Assembly (NCBI GenBank): GCA_017512745.1
Contig: JAFWEV010000075.1
Coordinates: 1-37,389, forward strand
Direction of reading: 5' to 3'
DNA length: 37,389 bases
Source of the DNA: Oscillospiraceae bacterium
GTDB taxonomy: Bacteria; Bacillota; Clostridia; Oscillospirales; Ruminococcaceae
The position numbers and the translations under genes were made by a program. The number at the start of each line of letters is the position of its first letter. Position 1 is the first letter of the stretch. The notes under the pieces were generated by a model. It made no database searches, was not told where the DNA came from, and saw only the letters and a list, made by a program, of their open reading frames with translations. Below are positions 30,533 through 37,389 of the stretch, in pieces.

Positions 30533-30558
30533 ATGGGTATCCGTCACCGGATACCCAT
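30533..30558. repeat. Hairpin between ftsZ and the coiled-coil gene
   Basis: The arms ATGGGTATCC (30533-30542) and GGATACCCAT (30549-30558) pair perfectly with a 6-base loop. The T-rich flank (TTTTATTT) lies on the plus-strand side, so a minus-strand transcript from ftsZ would meet A residues first and not terminate well here. It may instead stabilise or process the ftsZ message. Confidence 0.6.
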
Positions 30559-30589
30559 TTTATTTACCGTGAATCTGTTGGATCCCTGA

Positions 30590-31714
30590 TCAGTTGTCGG
30601 ATGAATCCGGCTTGTTCCTGAAGACATTGAGGATATCATCGAGATAGTCATCGGGATCGATGGCTCTGGATGAATCGTCATATCTGTCGGAAGATACCGC
30701 AGGCTTTTCCTCTACCTGTACGGTCTTCTTCTGAACAGGCATTATCCTCTCGTCGTCTGTCTTCTCAAATCCTGTGGCGATGACTGTGATCATCATCTCG
30801 TCCTTCATATTGTCGTCATAGGAGATACCCCAGATGATGTTTGCATCATCGTTGGCAGCTGCTGTGATCATTGAAGCTGCGAGATCGACGTCTTCGAGGG
30901 ATACATCCTTGGATGTTGTGAAGTTGATGATAACTCCTCTTGCATCATCGATGCTCGTCTCAAGCAGCGGGCTCTCGATTGCGGCCTTTGCCGCTTTTTC
31001 CGCGGCACCTTCGCCGGATGCTCTTCCGAGACCCATGTGCGCATATCCCGCATTGCTCATGACGCTTGTGACATCCGCGAAGTCGAGGTTGAGGACTCCG
31101 GGAACATTGATCAGATCGGAGATGCTCTGTACGCCCTGTCTTAGAACGTTATCCGCCTGCTCAAAAGCATTTGCGAGAGTTATCTTCTCCTCGGAGATCT
31201 GTTTTAATCTCTCGTTCGGGATGACGATGAGCGCATCGACGTGCTCCTTAAGTTCGGCGATTCCGGCCTCAGCGACCTTCATTCTTCTGCGTCCTTCAAA
31301 GTTGAAGGGCTTTGTTACGACGCCGACTGTGAGGATGCCGAGATCCTTTGCTATCTCCGCGACATAAGGTGCGCCGCCTGTTCCCGTTCCGCCGCCCATA
31401 CCGGCTGTGATGAACACCATGTCGGTGCCCTTGAGAGCTGCTGCTATATCGTCATGGCTCTCTTCCACAGCACGGCGTCCGCGCTCGGGATCTCCGCCTG
31501 CGCCCTGTCCTTTTGTTATCTTTCCGCCAAGCTGCAGTTTGTATGTTGCTTTAGAAAATTTTAAGATCTGGCTGTCGGTGTTCATTGCTATGAAATCGAC
31601 GCCTTTCATTCCTGATAATATCATGCGGTTAATGGCATTACCGCCGCCGCCACCAATACCAACCACTTTTATATTAGTCTGAAGTTGGGATTCCTCAGCG
31701 ATAGAAAAGTTCAC
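30590..31714 (-). CDS. ftsZ: Cell division protein FtsZ
   Basis: The 374-residue protein has the tubulin-like GTP-binding glycine loop GIGGGGGNA (residues 19-27), the signature [10 protein letters not shown] at 105-114 and the synergy-loop region with [11 protein letters not shown]. The C-terminal linker is short, and the conserved C-terminal peptide appears as [16 protein letters not shown], followed by an acidic tail. It polymerises at mid-cell and recruits the division machinery. The start is GTG at 31714 with GGAGGG six to seven bases upstream. It follows ftsQ/divIB by 72 bases. Confidence 0.97.
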   Translation of the reverse strand: MNFSIAEESQLQTNIKVVGIGGGGGNAINRMILSGMKGVDFIAMNTDSQILKFSKATYKLQLGGKITKGQGAGGDPERGRRAVEESHDDIAAALKGTDMVFITAGMGGGTGTGGAPYVAEIAKDLGILTVGVVTKPFNFEGRRRMKVAEAGIAELKEHVDALIVIPNERLKQISEEKITLANAFEQADNVLRQGVQSISDLINVPGVLNLDFADVTSVMSNAGYAHMGLGRASGEGAAEKAAKAAIESPLLETSIDDARGVIINFTTSKDVSLEDVDLAASMITAAANDDANIIWGISYDDNMKDEMMITVIATGFEKTDDERIMPVQKKTVQVEEKPAVSSDRYDDSSRAIDPDDYLDDILNVFRNKPDSSDN

Positions 31715-31786
31715 CGTAAGCCCTCCAAATAATTAAAAATATATATAGTTAGAGTAACATAATACTTATGTGTTTTCAATATTTTC

Positions 31787-32623
31787 TTATGCCTTTGAAG
31801 CCTTCCTGTAATAGCCGGGAGGCACTTCGAGTTCGCACTCTCTGAAGTATGATTTCTTGGTCTGACCGGTATAGGAAAGATCAAGTTCTCCTGTAGCAGT
31901 CGGTGTGATCTCATCCTTCAGGATGTGACTCATCATTTTGATCTTGTAGTCAAGATTGCTTATAGTGCCTATGGACACGAAGATCCTGTTGTCGTAGACC
32001 AGCGACAGATTGAGTCTGTCCCTCACATTGATCGCGGTCACTCTGTCCATTATCTCATAGTCCTCAAGTATCTTGATGAGCTGGAGCAGCTCATCTTTTG
32101 TCTTTACGGCCTCTTCATTCTCGCTGTCAACCTCTATCGGTTCTCCGATAGTAAACGCAAGAGGTTGGATCCCGTAAATGCTCGGTATGTTTGTCGCCTT
32201 TCTCTCGGAGTTATCAACTATCTTCAGTTCGTCCGAGACTATAAGCATTCCGCCGTTATACGGGAGCGCCAGACAGTTCTCTATCTCCTTAACCTTTACA
32301 AGGATCGTGTCCGGGAACTGTCTTTCGAACGTGACATCGTCAAGATACGGATATGCCTTAAGAATATCTCTTTTGTAATGACTGGAATTAAAGAATATGA
32401 GATTCTTTCCCGTGAGGTCACCAAGCACTGATGTTATGTCCTCACTGGTATAGTAGGACAGGTCTCCTCCTATCATGACATTCTGTATCTTCATGAATAC
32501 TATGGTCGTCACAGCAACGCCGATAATGAGAAGTATGGAGAACAGCCAGGCAAAGAAGCGCTTCCTTCTTCTCCTAGCTACCGCAGATACTGCTTTTTTT
32601 CTCTTTTTGGTTTTCGCGGCCAT
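31787..32623 (-). CDS. ftsQ: Cell division protein FtsQ/DivIB
   Basis: The 278-residue protein has a basic cytoplasmic N-terminus (MAAKTKKRKKAVSAVARRRR), one membrane helix (about residues 24-45) and an extracellular POTRA domain with VMIGGDLSYYTSEDITSVLG at its start, then a beta domain. It bridges FtsB/FtsL and the division ring. It has no catalytic residues. The ATG at 32623 follows the murG stop by four bases with GGAG upstream. Some genomes call this gene divIB. Confidence 0.9.
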   Translation of the reverse strand: MAAKTKKRKKAVSAVARRRRKRFFAWLFSILLIIGVAVTTIVFMKIQNVMIGGDLSYYTSEDITSVLGDLTGKNLIFFNSSHYKRDILKAYPYLDDVTFERQFPDTILVKVKEIENCLALPYNGGMLIVSDELKIVDNSERKATNIPSIYGIQPLAFTIGEPIEVDSENEEAVKTKDELLQLIKILEDYEIMDRVTAINVRDRLNLSLVYDNRIFVSIGTISNLDYKIKMMSHILKDEITPTATGELDLSYTGQTKKSYFRECELEVPPGYYRKASKA

Positions 32624-32627
32624 GCGT

Positions 32628-33749
32628 TTACCGTTTCTCCAGTATTCTGAATATCTTTTCTCCTATGATCTTTGCCGAATCCCTATATGCCTTTGACTTG
32701 GCATTGATCCCCATTTGCTTCAGCTTTTCCGGCTGATCTGTAAGGTTAGCTATCCTGCCGGCCAATTCATCAATATCCAGGTCCTTTTCCTCGCAGACAA
32801 TAGCAGCGTCCGCATTACCCAACACAAGCGCGTTGTAGTACTGATGGTTCTCCGTAACGTTGGGAGACGGTATAAGCACGGACGCACTGCCCGATGCTGC
32901 TATCTCGCATATGGCATTTGCTCCGGATCTCGCTATCACCAGGTCCGCCGCCGCAAGGCAGTCCGCCATATTGGAAATATATGTCCTTACATCGATATTC
33001 GGGTTGTCGGGCTGTATACCGTATTCCTTCATCCTGTTCGGGAACAGTTCAAGCCAGTATGGACCTGTTGCGTGGATATGGAAAGTTCGACCCGTGCCGC
33101 ACGTCTTCTGCATCACTTTGGCGGCGAGTTCATTTATCGTTTTTGCTCCGTTCGACCCTCCGAACGAAACGATACATACTCTGTCCCCTACTCCTAGCTT
33201 TTCTCTCGCTTCTTCCCTGTCCGTCGTGAAGAACGCTTCATTGATCGGATTGCCCACGACTGTGGTCTTCTCGGGATATCCTATCCTCTCGAGAGCTTCC
33301 TCCGAAGGGGCAAATATCATTTCAACACGCTTTGAGAGCATCTTTGTGGTTATGCCGGGAAAAGAATTCTGCTCGTGTATCGCAGTGTGTATGCCCATCC
33401 TCGCGGCTGTGATGACCGCGGGTCCGCTGACATATCCCCCGCATCCGATAACGAAATCCGGTTTGAATTCCGAATAGTATTTTCTGCATGCATGGACGGA
33501 CGTCAGCGCCTTCTTTACGGCAACAATGTTTTCCTCTATTGCCTTGACCGACCTTCCCCTTGTAAATCCTGTTGTCTCTACGGGAAGCAGCACATATCCT
33601 TTTTCTGGTACAAGTCTTCCCTCCATGCCGTCGGGTCTGCCGACAAACCTGATCTCTGCTTCGGGGTCGCGTCTCTTTATCTCGGCGGCGATCGCAAGAG
33701 CCGGATTGATGTGTCCCGCGGTACCTCCTGCGGCGAGAATAAATCTCAT
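32628..33749 (-). CDS. murG: UDP-GlcNAc:lipid I transferase MurG
   Basis: The 373-residue protein shows the MurG fold: AAGGTAGHINPALAIA at residues 6-21, HEQNSFPGITTK with the glycine-rich loop region, NPINEAFF, FGGSNGAKTINEL and the ARSGANAICEIAASGSASVL donor-binding segment. It adds N-acetylglucosamine to lipid I to form lipid II at the cytoplasmic face. The start at 33749 overlaps the ftsW stop (ATGA); the longer frame to 34067 lies inside ftsW and is not real coding sequence. Confidence 0.97.
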   Translation of the reverse strand: MRFILAAGGTAGHINPALAIAAEIKRRDPEAEIRFVGRPDGMEGRLVPEKGYVLLPVETTGFTRGRSVKAIEENIVAVKKALTSVHACRKYYSEFKPDFVIGCGGYVSGPAVITAARMGIHTAIHEQNSFPGITTKMLSKRVEMIFAPSEEALERIGYPEKTTVVGNPINEAFFTTDREEAREKLGVGDRVCIVSFGGSNGAKTINELAAKVMQKTCGTGRTFHIHATGPYWLELFPNRMKEYGIQPDNPNIDVRTYISNMADCLAAADLVIARSGANAICEIAASGSASVLIPSPNVTENHQYYNALVLGNADAAIVCEEKDLDIDELAGRIANLTDQPEKLKQMGINAKSKAYRDSAKIIGEKIFRILEKR

Positions 33750-34915
33750 GACATATCCCTCGCTTCTATATTTGTTGAAGACGAATACCGTGATATTGAA
33801 AGCAGTATTCCTGTCTCGACGAGCAGGATCAGCAGCGATGTGCCGCCCTGGCTGAAGAACGGAAGACTGATACCTGTATTCGGGATAGTGTTGGTAACAA
33901 CGCCGATATTCAGAACGGTCTGGATGCCTATCTGGGATGAGATCCCTATAGCGACCAGTGCGGAGAACTTGTCTTTTGCCAGCAGAGCTATCCTGAAACC
34001 TCTGAAGACATAAACGATAAACAGGCACAATATCAGTACCGCGCCTATAAAGCCCAGTTCCTCGCATACGACGGAGAATATGAAGTCATTCTGAGGCTCC
34101 GGTATATAGAGCTGCTTCTGTCTTGAATTTCCGAGTCCCATTCCGAAAAGACCGCCGGAACCTATCGCAAGCAGGGACTGGACCGTCTGATATCCTTCCT
34201 TGCTGCTGTATTCAAAAGGATGCACCCATGTATTTATTCGACTCATGGCATACTGCATCTTATCCGACATGAGAACATATGCTCCCAGCGCTGGTAACGC
34301 ACCACCGACGACCATCAGGAAGTATGCGATCCTCGTCCCTCCTACGAACATAAGCACAACGCCGATGGAAAGAATGATAATAGTTCCGGAAAGGTGCGTC
34401 TGGTTTAGCGTCACGAGAGCTATGAGGCCAAGGATAAACATCGGCTGAACGAATCCGTATTTGAATTCCCTCATGCGTTCAGGCGCATCCGCGACGATCC
34501 TCGCAAACAGAGCGATCACCGCGAATTTAACTATCTCGGAAGGCTGGAATGTATGAGATCCGATGACGATCCATCTTCTCGCGCCGTTGACAGGCGGCAT
34601 TATAAGCGTGAGAGCAAGCAGTACATATGAGACCACAAACAGAGTCCAGGCCCATTTGTAATAAAGTCTGTAGCTTATATTTGAGACTATGAACATCATC
34701 ACAAGTCCCGCAGCGGCATAGACAGCCTGGTTCTTTATATAGTGATAACTGTCGCCATAATATGTCAGCGAATATGCATAACTTGAGGAATACAGCATCA
34801 TAAGGCCTATGACTACCAGCAGCAGAGTTACTACAGTCAGGGGCTTGTCTATGTGGCCGTTTGGCCTTGTGAGTTTGGCAAGAGGAGACGCCGATGCCGT
34901 GATCCTGTTTTCCAT
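33746..34915 (-). CDS. ftsW: SEDS glycosyltransferase FtsW/SpoVE
   Basis: The 389-residue membrane protein has about ten hydrophobic helices. The SEDS signatures are visible: NGARRWIVIGSHTFQPSEIV in the early loop, LSGTIIILSIGV, and the late NIGVVTNTIPNTGISLPFFS followed by QGGTSLL. The protein polymerises glycan strands from lipid II with its cognate class B PBP. In Clostridia the copy in this cluster may be called SpoVE. It lies 10 bases after mraY and overlaps murG. The start at 34915 follows AAGGAA. Confidence 0.95.
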   Translation of the reverse strand: MENRITASASPLAKLTRPNGHIDKPLTVVTLLLVVIGLMMLYSSSYAYSLTYYGDSYHYIKNQAVYAAAGLVMMFIVSNISYRLYYKWAWTLFVVSYVLLALTLIMPPVNGARRWIVIGSHTFQPSEIVKFAVIALFARIVADAPERMREFKYGFVQPMFILGLIALVTLNQTHLSGTIIILSIGVVLMFVGGTRIAYFLMVVGGALPALGAYVLMSDKMQYAMSRINTWVHPFEYSSKEGYQTVQSLLAIGSGGLFGMGLGNSRQKQLYIPEPQNDFIFSVVCEELGFIGAVLILCLFIVYVFRGFRIALLAKDKFSALVAIGISSQIGIQTVLNIGVVTNTIPNTGISLPFFSQGGTSLLILLVETGILLSISRYSSSTNIEARDMS

Positions 34916-34925
34916 TTTTTATTCC

Positions 34926-35939
34926 TTATACCGCCCTTGCGCAGAGGAATGAAAGGAATCCTCCGCATATCGTTACTGCCGAGAACAGCAGTGCTATCTG
35001 TATTTCCGAAAGACCCGAGAGTTCGAAGTGATGATGGATCGGTGCCATCTTGAAGATTCTCTTTCCGTGGGTCAGTTTGAAGTATCCGATCTGAAGAATG
35101 TCCGAGAACGCTTCGCAAAGGTAGACTATTCCGGAGAGGAACAGCAGAACGGGATACGATACGCCGAATGCCATTGCAACGACAGCTCCTCCGAGGAACA
35201 TGGAGCCTGTATCTCCCATGAAGACCTTTGCGGGATAGAAGTTCCACACGAGGAATCCGATGCATGCTCCTGCAATAGCAGTTGCGAAAAGGCCTGTGGA
35301 TACATATCCGAGCACAGCCGAAACGATGATCATCGAGAGGCTGTAGAAGAATGTGACAGATGAAGAAAGACCGTCAAGGCCGTCTGTCAGATTGACAGCG
35401 TTCACGAATCCGACGATTGTGAATACAGAAAGCGGGTAATAGAACCATCCGAGCTGGACCTTTCCGATAAACGGGAATATCCATTCTGTGGTAGCTCCGC
35501 CGAATTTCACCATGACGAACAGATAGAAGACAGCTATCACCACCTGCGGGATAAGCTTCTTCTTCGCTGTGAGGCCGAGATTCTGATGGTTTTTTATCTT
35601 CATCATATCATCGACAAATCCTATCAGGCCGAACATCAGAGCGATGATGACTGACATGTAGAGTCTGAATCTCTCCTGCCTGTACTGATCGTTCATGATC
35701 TGGGGTTGCTTGAGGATATATGTGATGAATCCGATCGCCAGCGAAAGGACTACGCCGCATATGATCATGAGTCCTCCCATGGTCGGCGTGCCGGATTTCT
35801 TCTGGTGCCATGTAGGTCCTATATCATTGAAGACCTGTCCGAATTTCAGTCTCCTCAGCCAGGGTATCATCATGAATCCCAGAAGAGTTGTAAGTGCCAC
35901 AGCGGATACTGCTGTTATAAGTATCGATGTCTTTTCCAT
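34926..35939 (-). CDS. mraY: Phospho-MurNAc-pentapeptide transferase MraY
   Basis: The 337-residue protein has ten helices and the MraY signatures GPTWHQKKSGTPTMGGLMII, the LIGFVDDMMKIKNHQNLGLT segment with its catalytic aspartates, and VNLTDGLDGLSSS and the LVWNFYPAKVFMGDTGSMFL loop, with KMAPIHHHFELSG near the end. It links UDP-MurNAc-pentapeptide to undecaprenyl phosphate to form lipid I. The start at 35939 follows CCGGAGAT. Confidence 0.97.
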   Translation of the reverse strand: MEKTSILITAVSAVALTTLLGFMMIPWLRRLKFGQVFNDIGPTWHQKKSGTPTMGGLMIICGVVLSLAIGFITYILKQPQIMNDQYRQERFRLYMSVIIALMFGLIGFVDDMMKIKNHQNLGLTAKKKLIPQVVIAVFYLFVMVKFGGATTEWIFPFIGKVQLGWFYYPLSVFTIVGFVNAVNLTDGLDGLSSSVTFFYSLSMIIVSAVLGYVSTGLFATAIAGACIGFLVWNFYPAKVFMGDTGSMFLGGAVVAMAFGVSYPVLLFLSGIVYLCEAFSDILQIGYFKLTHGKRIFKMAPIHHHFELSGLSEIQIALLFSAVTICGGFLSFLCARAV

Positions 35940-35957
35940 AAATATTGGTATCTCCGG

Positions 35958-37325
35958 TTATTTTCTGATCTCATAGAACATCTGAATGATCTCTTCGAGC
36001 ATCATTCCTCTGCTCCCCTTGAAGACGATGGCGTCGCCCGCATTTACAGTCTTTGCCAGATAGTTCGCCAGTTCTTCCTTGTCGCTGAAATGTGCAACAC
36101 ACGGTACTCCGGCAGCCGTTGCAGCCTTGGCGCAGGCTTTCATCTCGCGACCGTAGCAGAGAAGGATGTCTATACCGCATTTTGCGACAAACATTCCGAG
36201 AGATCTGTGGGCCTCTTCGGAGATATCTCCGAGTTCAAGCATGTCTCCCAGAACAGCTATCTTCATCCCGTTGACGGAGAGATCTGACAGCATCTGGAGA
36301 GATGCCCTCATGGAATCCGGATTTGCATTGTAACAGTCTTCTATTACCGTCATTCCGTTGAACGGAACGATCTTCTGTCTCATTCCGGCAGGTCTGTAGT
36401 TTTCGAGAGCCTTCACCGATCTCGCAGGATCAAGTCCGATCCTGGTAGCTACAGTGTAGGCGGCGACCGCATCCCTGATATTGTGCTCTCCGACTGCGGG
36501 GACAAAGGCCTTGAATGTTCCGCCGATGCGGTCATATATAGTGAATTCCGATCCGGAATTACTCGAGATTATGTCTCTTGCTACGACATCACAGTCAAGA
36601 TTCTTGATGGCGAAAGTCGCGATCTCCTTGTCGATGGAATCCCTTGCGCCCATAAGCATCTCGTCATCTCCGTTGATCACGAGCACTCCGTGCTCTGGCA
36701 GCCCTTCAACTATCTCGAGCTTTGCCTTGAGGATGTTCTCTTTGGACTTGAGGAACTCAATATGGGAGAGTCCGATCATGGTTATTACTGCAGCCTGAGG
36801 TCTTGCCGCGCGTGTCAGCTTGCTTATATCTCCCCTTCCGTTCATTCCCATCTCGAGGACCGCAAGTTCAGTTTCTTTCGACATGGAAAAAATAGTGCTG
36901 GGAAGTCCTATCTCGTTGTTCTGGTTGCCCTCATTCTTGAGAGTCCTGCCGAATTCCTCAAATATAGCTGCGATCATTTCCTTGGTCGTCGTCTTTCCGA
37001 CACTTCCGGTAACTCCGACAACTTTAGGGTCGAACATATCTCTGTAGTTACCGGCCATTCTGATGAGCGCATCCTTAGTATCCGGGACGATTATCTGTTC
37101 CACGTCGAGGTCGTTGAACCTTCTGGTGGCCACTATGGCTACCGCACCTTTTCTTACAGCGCTCGGAACGAAATCTTCTCCGTCAAACTTCTCACCCTTG
37201 ATGGCGACGAATACCGAACCCGGTTCTATGACCCTCGAGTCTGTCGAGACTGAGGTTACTTCCACATCGGGTTTTCTGGTGATTCCGATATTCCTGAACA
37301 GATCTCCGAGTCTGATCGGTTCCAT
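35958..37325 (-). CDS. murF: UDP-MurNAc-tripeptide:D-alanyl-D-alanine ligase MurF
   Basis: The 455-residue protein has the Mur-ligase P-loop GSVGKTTTK at residues 107-115, the LKNEGNQNNEIGLPSTIFSM segment, and AVLEMGMNGRGDISKLT with the catalytic glutamate. The central domain is followed by IEDCYNANPDSMRASLQML and a C-terminal Rossmann-like domain. It adds D-Ala-D-Ala to the muropeptide precursor. The ribosome site AAGGAGG overlaps the murE end, so translation of the two is coupled. Confidence 0.97.
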   Translation of the reverse strand: MEPIRLGDLFRNIGITRKPDVEVTSVSTDSRVIEPGSVFVAIKGEKFDGEDFVPSAVRKGAVAIVATRRFNDLDVEQIIVPDTKDALIRMAGNYRDMFDPKVVGVTGSVGKTTTKEMIAAIFEEFGRTLKNEGNQNNEIGLPSTIFSMSKETELAVLEMGMNGRGDISKLTRAARPQAAVITMIGLSHIEFLKSKENILKAKLEIVEGLPEHGVLVINGDDEMLMGARDSIDKEIATFAIKNLDCDVVARDIISSNSGSEFTIYDRIGGTFKAFVPAVGEHNIRDAVAAYTVATRIGLDPARSVKALENYRPAGMRQKIVPFNGMTVIEDCYNANPDSMRASLQMLSDLSVNGMKIAVLGDMLELGDISEEAHRSLGMFVAKCGIDILLCYGREMKACAKAATAAGVPCVAHFSDKEELANYLAKTVNAGDAIVFKGSRGMMLEEIIQMFYEIRK

Positions 37326-37329
37326 AGTC

Positions 37330-37389
37330 TTAAGCCTCCTTGTTCTTGAAGTACTTTCTCACGATACTGTGTTCATCCAGGTAGATCGG
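37330..37389 (-). CDS. murE: C-terminal end of murE (partial)
   Basis: Only the last 19 residues are visible: PIYLDEHSIVRKYFKNKEA followed by a TAA at 37332-37330. The D-E-H-x-I-V-R-K-Y-F tail resembles MurE C-termini that end in a D-D/E-R-E-V-I-R-E-Y-F-type helix, and murE is the usual gene before murF. The rest lies outside the window, so the name rests on position and this short match. Confidence 0.7.
   Translation of the reverse strand, partial: PIYLDEHSIVRKYFKNKEA

Noticed and set aside
33746..34067. N-terminal extension of the murG frame
   Set aside because: The extra 106 codons lie in another frame inside ftsW, look non-protein-like, and the conserved MurG start MRFILAAGGTAGH is at 33749 with ATGA overlap.
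36483..37253. 256-codon plus-strand frame opposite murF
   Set aside because: It is antisense to a well-conserved gene, has no ribosome site and no recognisable family.

Overview
The window looks like a chromosomal segment of a low-to-mid GC Gram-positive anaerobe of the Bacillota, most likely class Clostridia. The evidence is a division and cell-wall cluster in the order murE-murF-mraY-ftsW-murG-ftsQ/divIB-ftsZ, consistently strong AGGAGG-type ribosome sites, TTGACA/TATAAT promoters, and families common in Clostridia (DUF3795, DUF3784, YjdF, PrsW, SpoIIE-type phosphatase, Lsa-type ABC-F). I cannot name a species. I see no insertion sequence, phage gene, CRISPR array or rRNA.

Region 1 (about 1-8.8 kb) is an accessory region of small single-domain genes. 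It holds acetyltransferases, DUF3784, DUF2809 and DUF3795 proteins, two stand-alone GyrI-like effector-binding proteins, a VOC protein, a CDP-alcohol phosphatidyltransferase, YjdF, a flavodoxin-like oxidoreductase and a TetR regulator. Two plus-strand gene fragments at 1090-1182 and 1598-1687 repeat the 3' end of a minus-strand gene at 3253-3489, which suggests gene gain and loss around a shared sequence. The TetR gene has an almost textbook promoter with an operator palindrome wrapped around its -10 box.

Region 2 (about 8.9-25.1 kb) runs on the plus strand. It begins with a DUF4298-acetyltransferase fusion. A WYL regulator with its own inverted-repeat operator follows, then a radical SAM protein, a GNAT-YoaP protein and a TfoX-domain protein. 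Next come an ACT protein, a maltose-type acetyltransferase, a Nudix hydrolase, an HD hydrolase and a membrane protein ending at a perfect bidirectional terminator. An ABC exporter (ATPase plus permease) is followed by a regulator that fuses an XRE helix-turn-helix to an AbrB domain. A PrsW-type protease, a cyclase-family hydrolase and a membrane PP2C phosphatase form a possible signalling set. The region closes with nudC, a cysteine-motif membrane protein, trmB and a DNA-deoxyinosine glycosylase, which meets the convergent ABC-F gene at a shared terminator.

Region 3 (about 25.1-29.3 kb, minus strand) holds an operon of a YdbC/PC4-like protein, an HD hydrolase and an Lsa-type ABC-F ATPase. A terminator-like hairpin overlaps a 10-codon open reading frame immediately before the ABC-F ribosome site and resembles an attenuation leader. 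A tandem GNAT protein and a SUFU-domain protein also lie here.

Region 4 (about 29.3-37.4 kb, minus strand) is core genome. It has tRNA-Gln(CTG) and tRNA-Pro(CGG) behind a strong promoter, a long coiled-coil protein directly downstream of ftsZ, and then ftsZ, ftsQ/divIB, murG, ftsW, mraY, murF and the last codons of murE. murD, murC, murB and ftsA are absent from this stretch. The best candidates for something undescribed are the ABC-F leader, the ftsZ-linked coiled-coil protein, the repeated gene ends in region 1 and the PrsW/cyclase/PP2C set.
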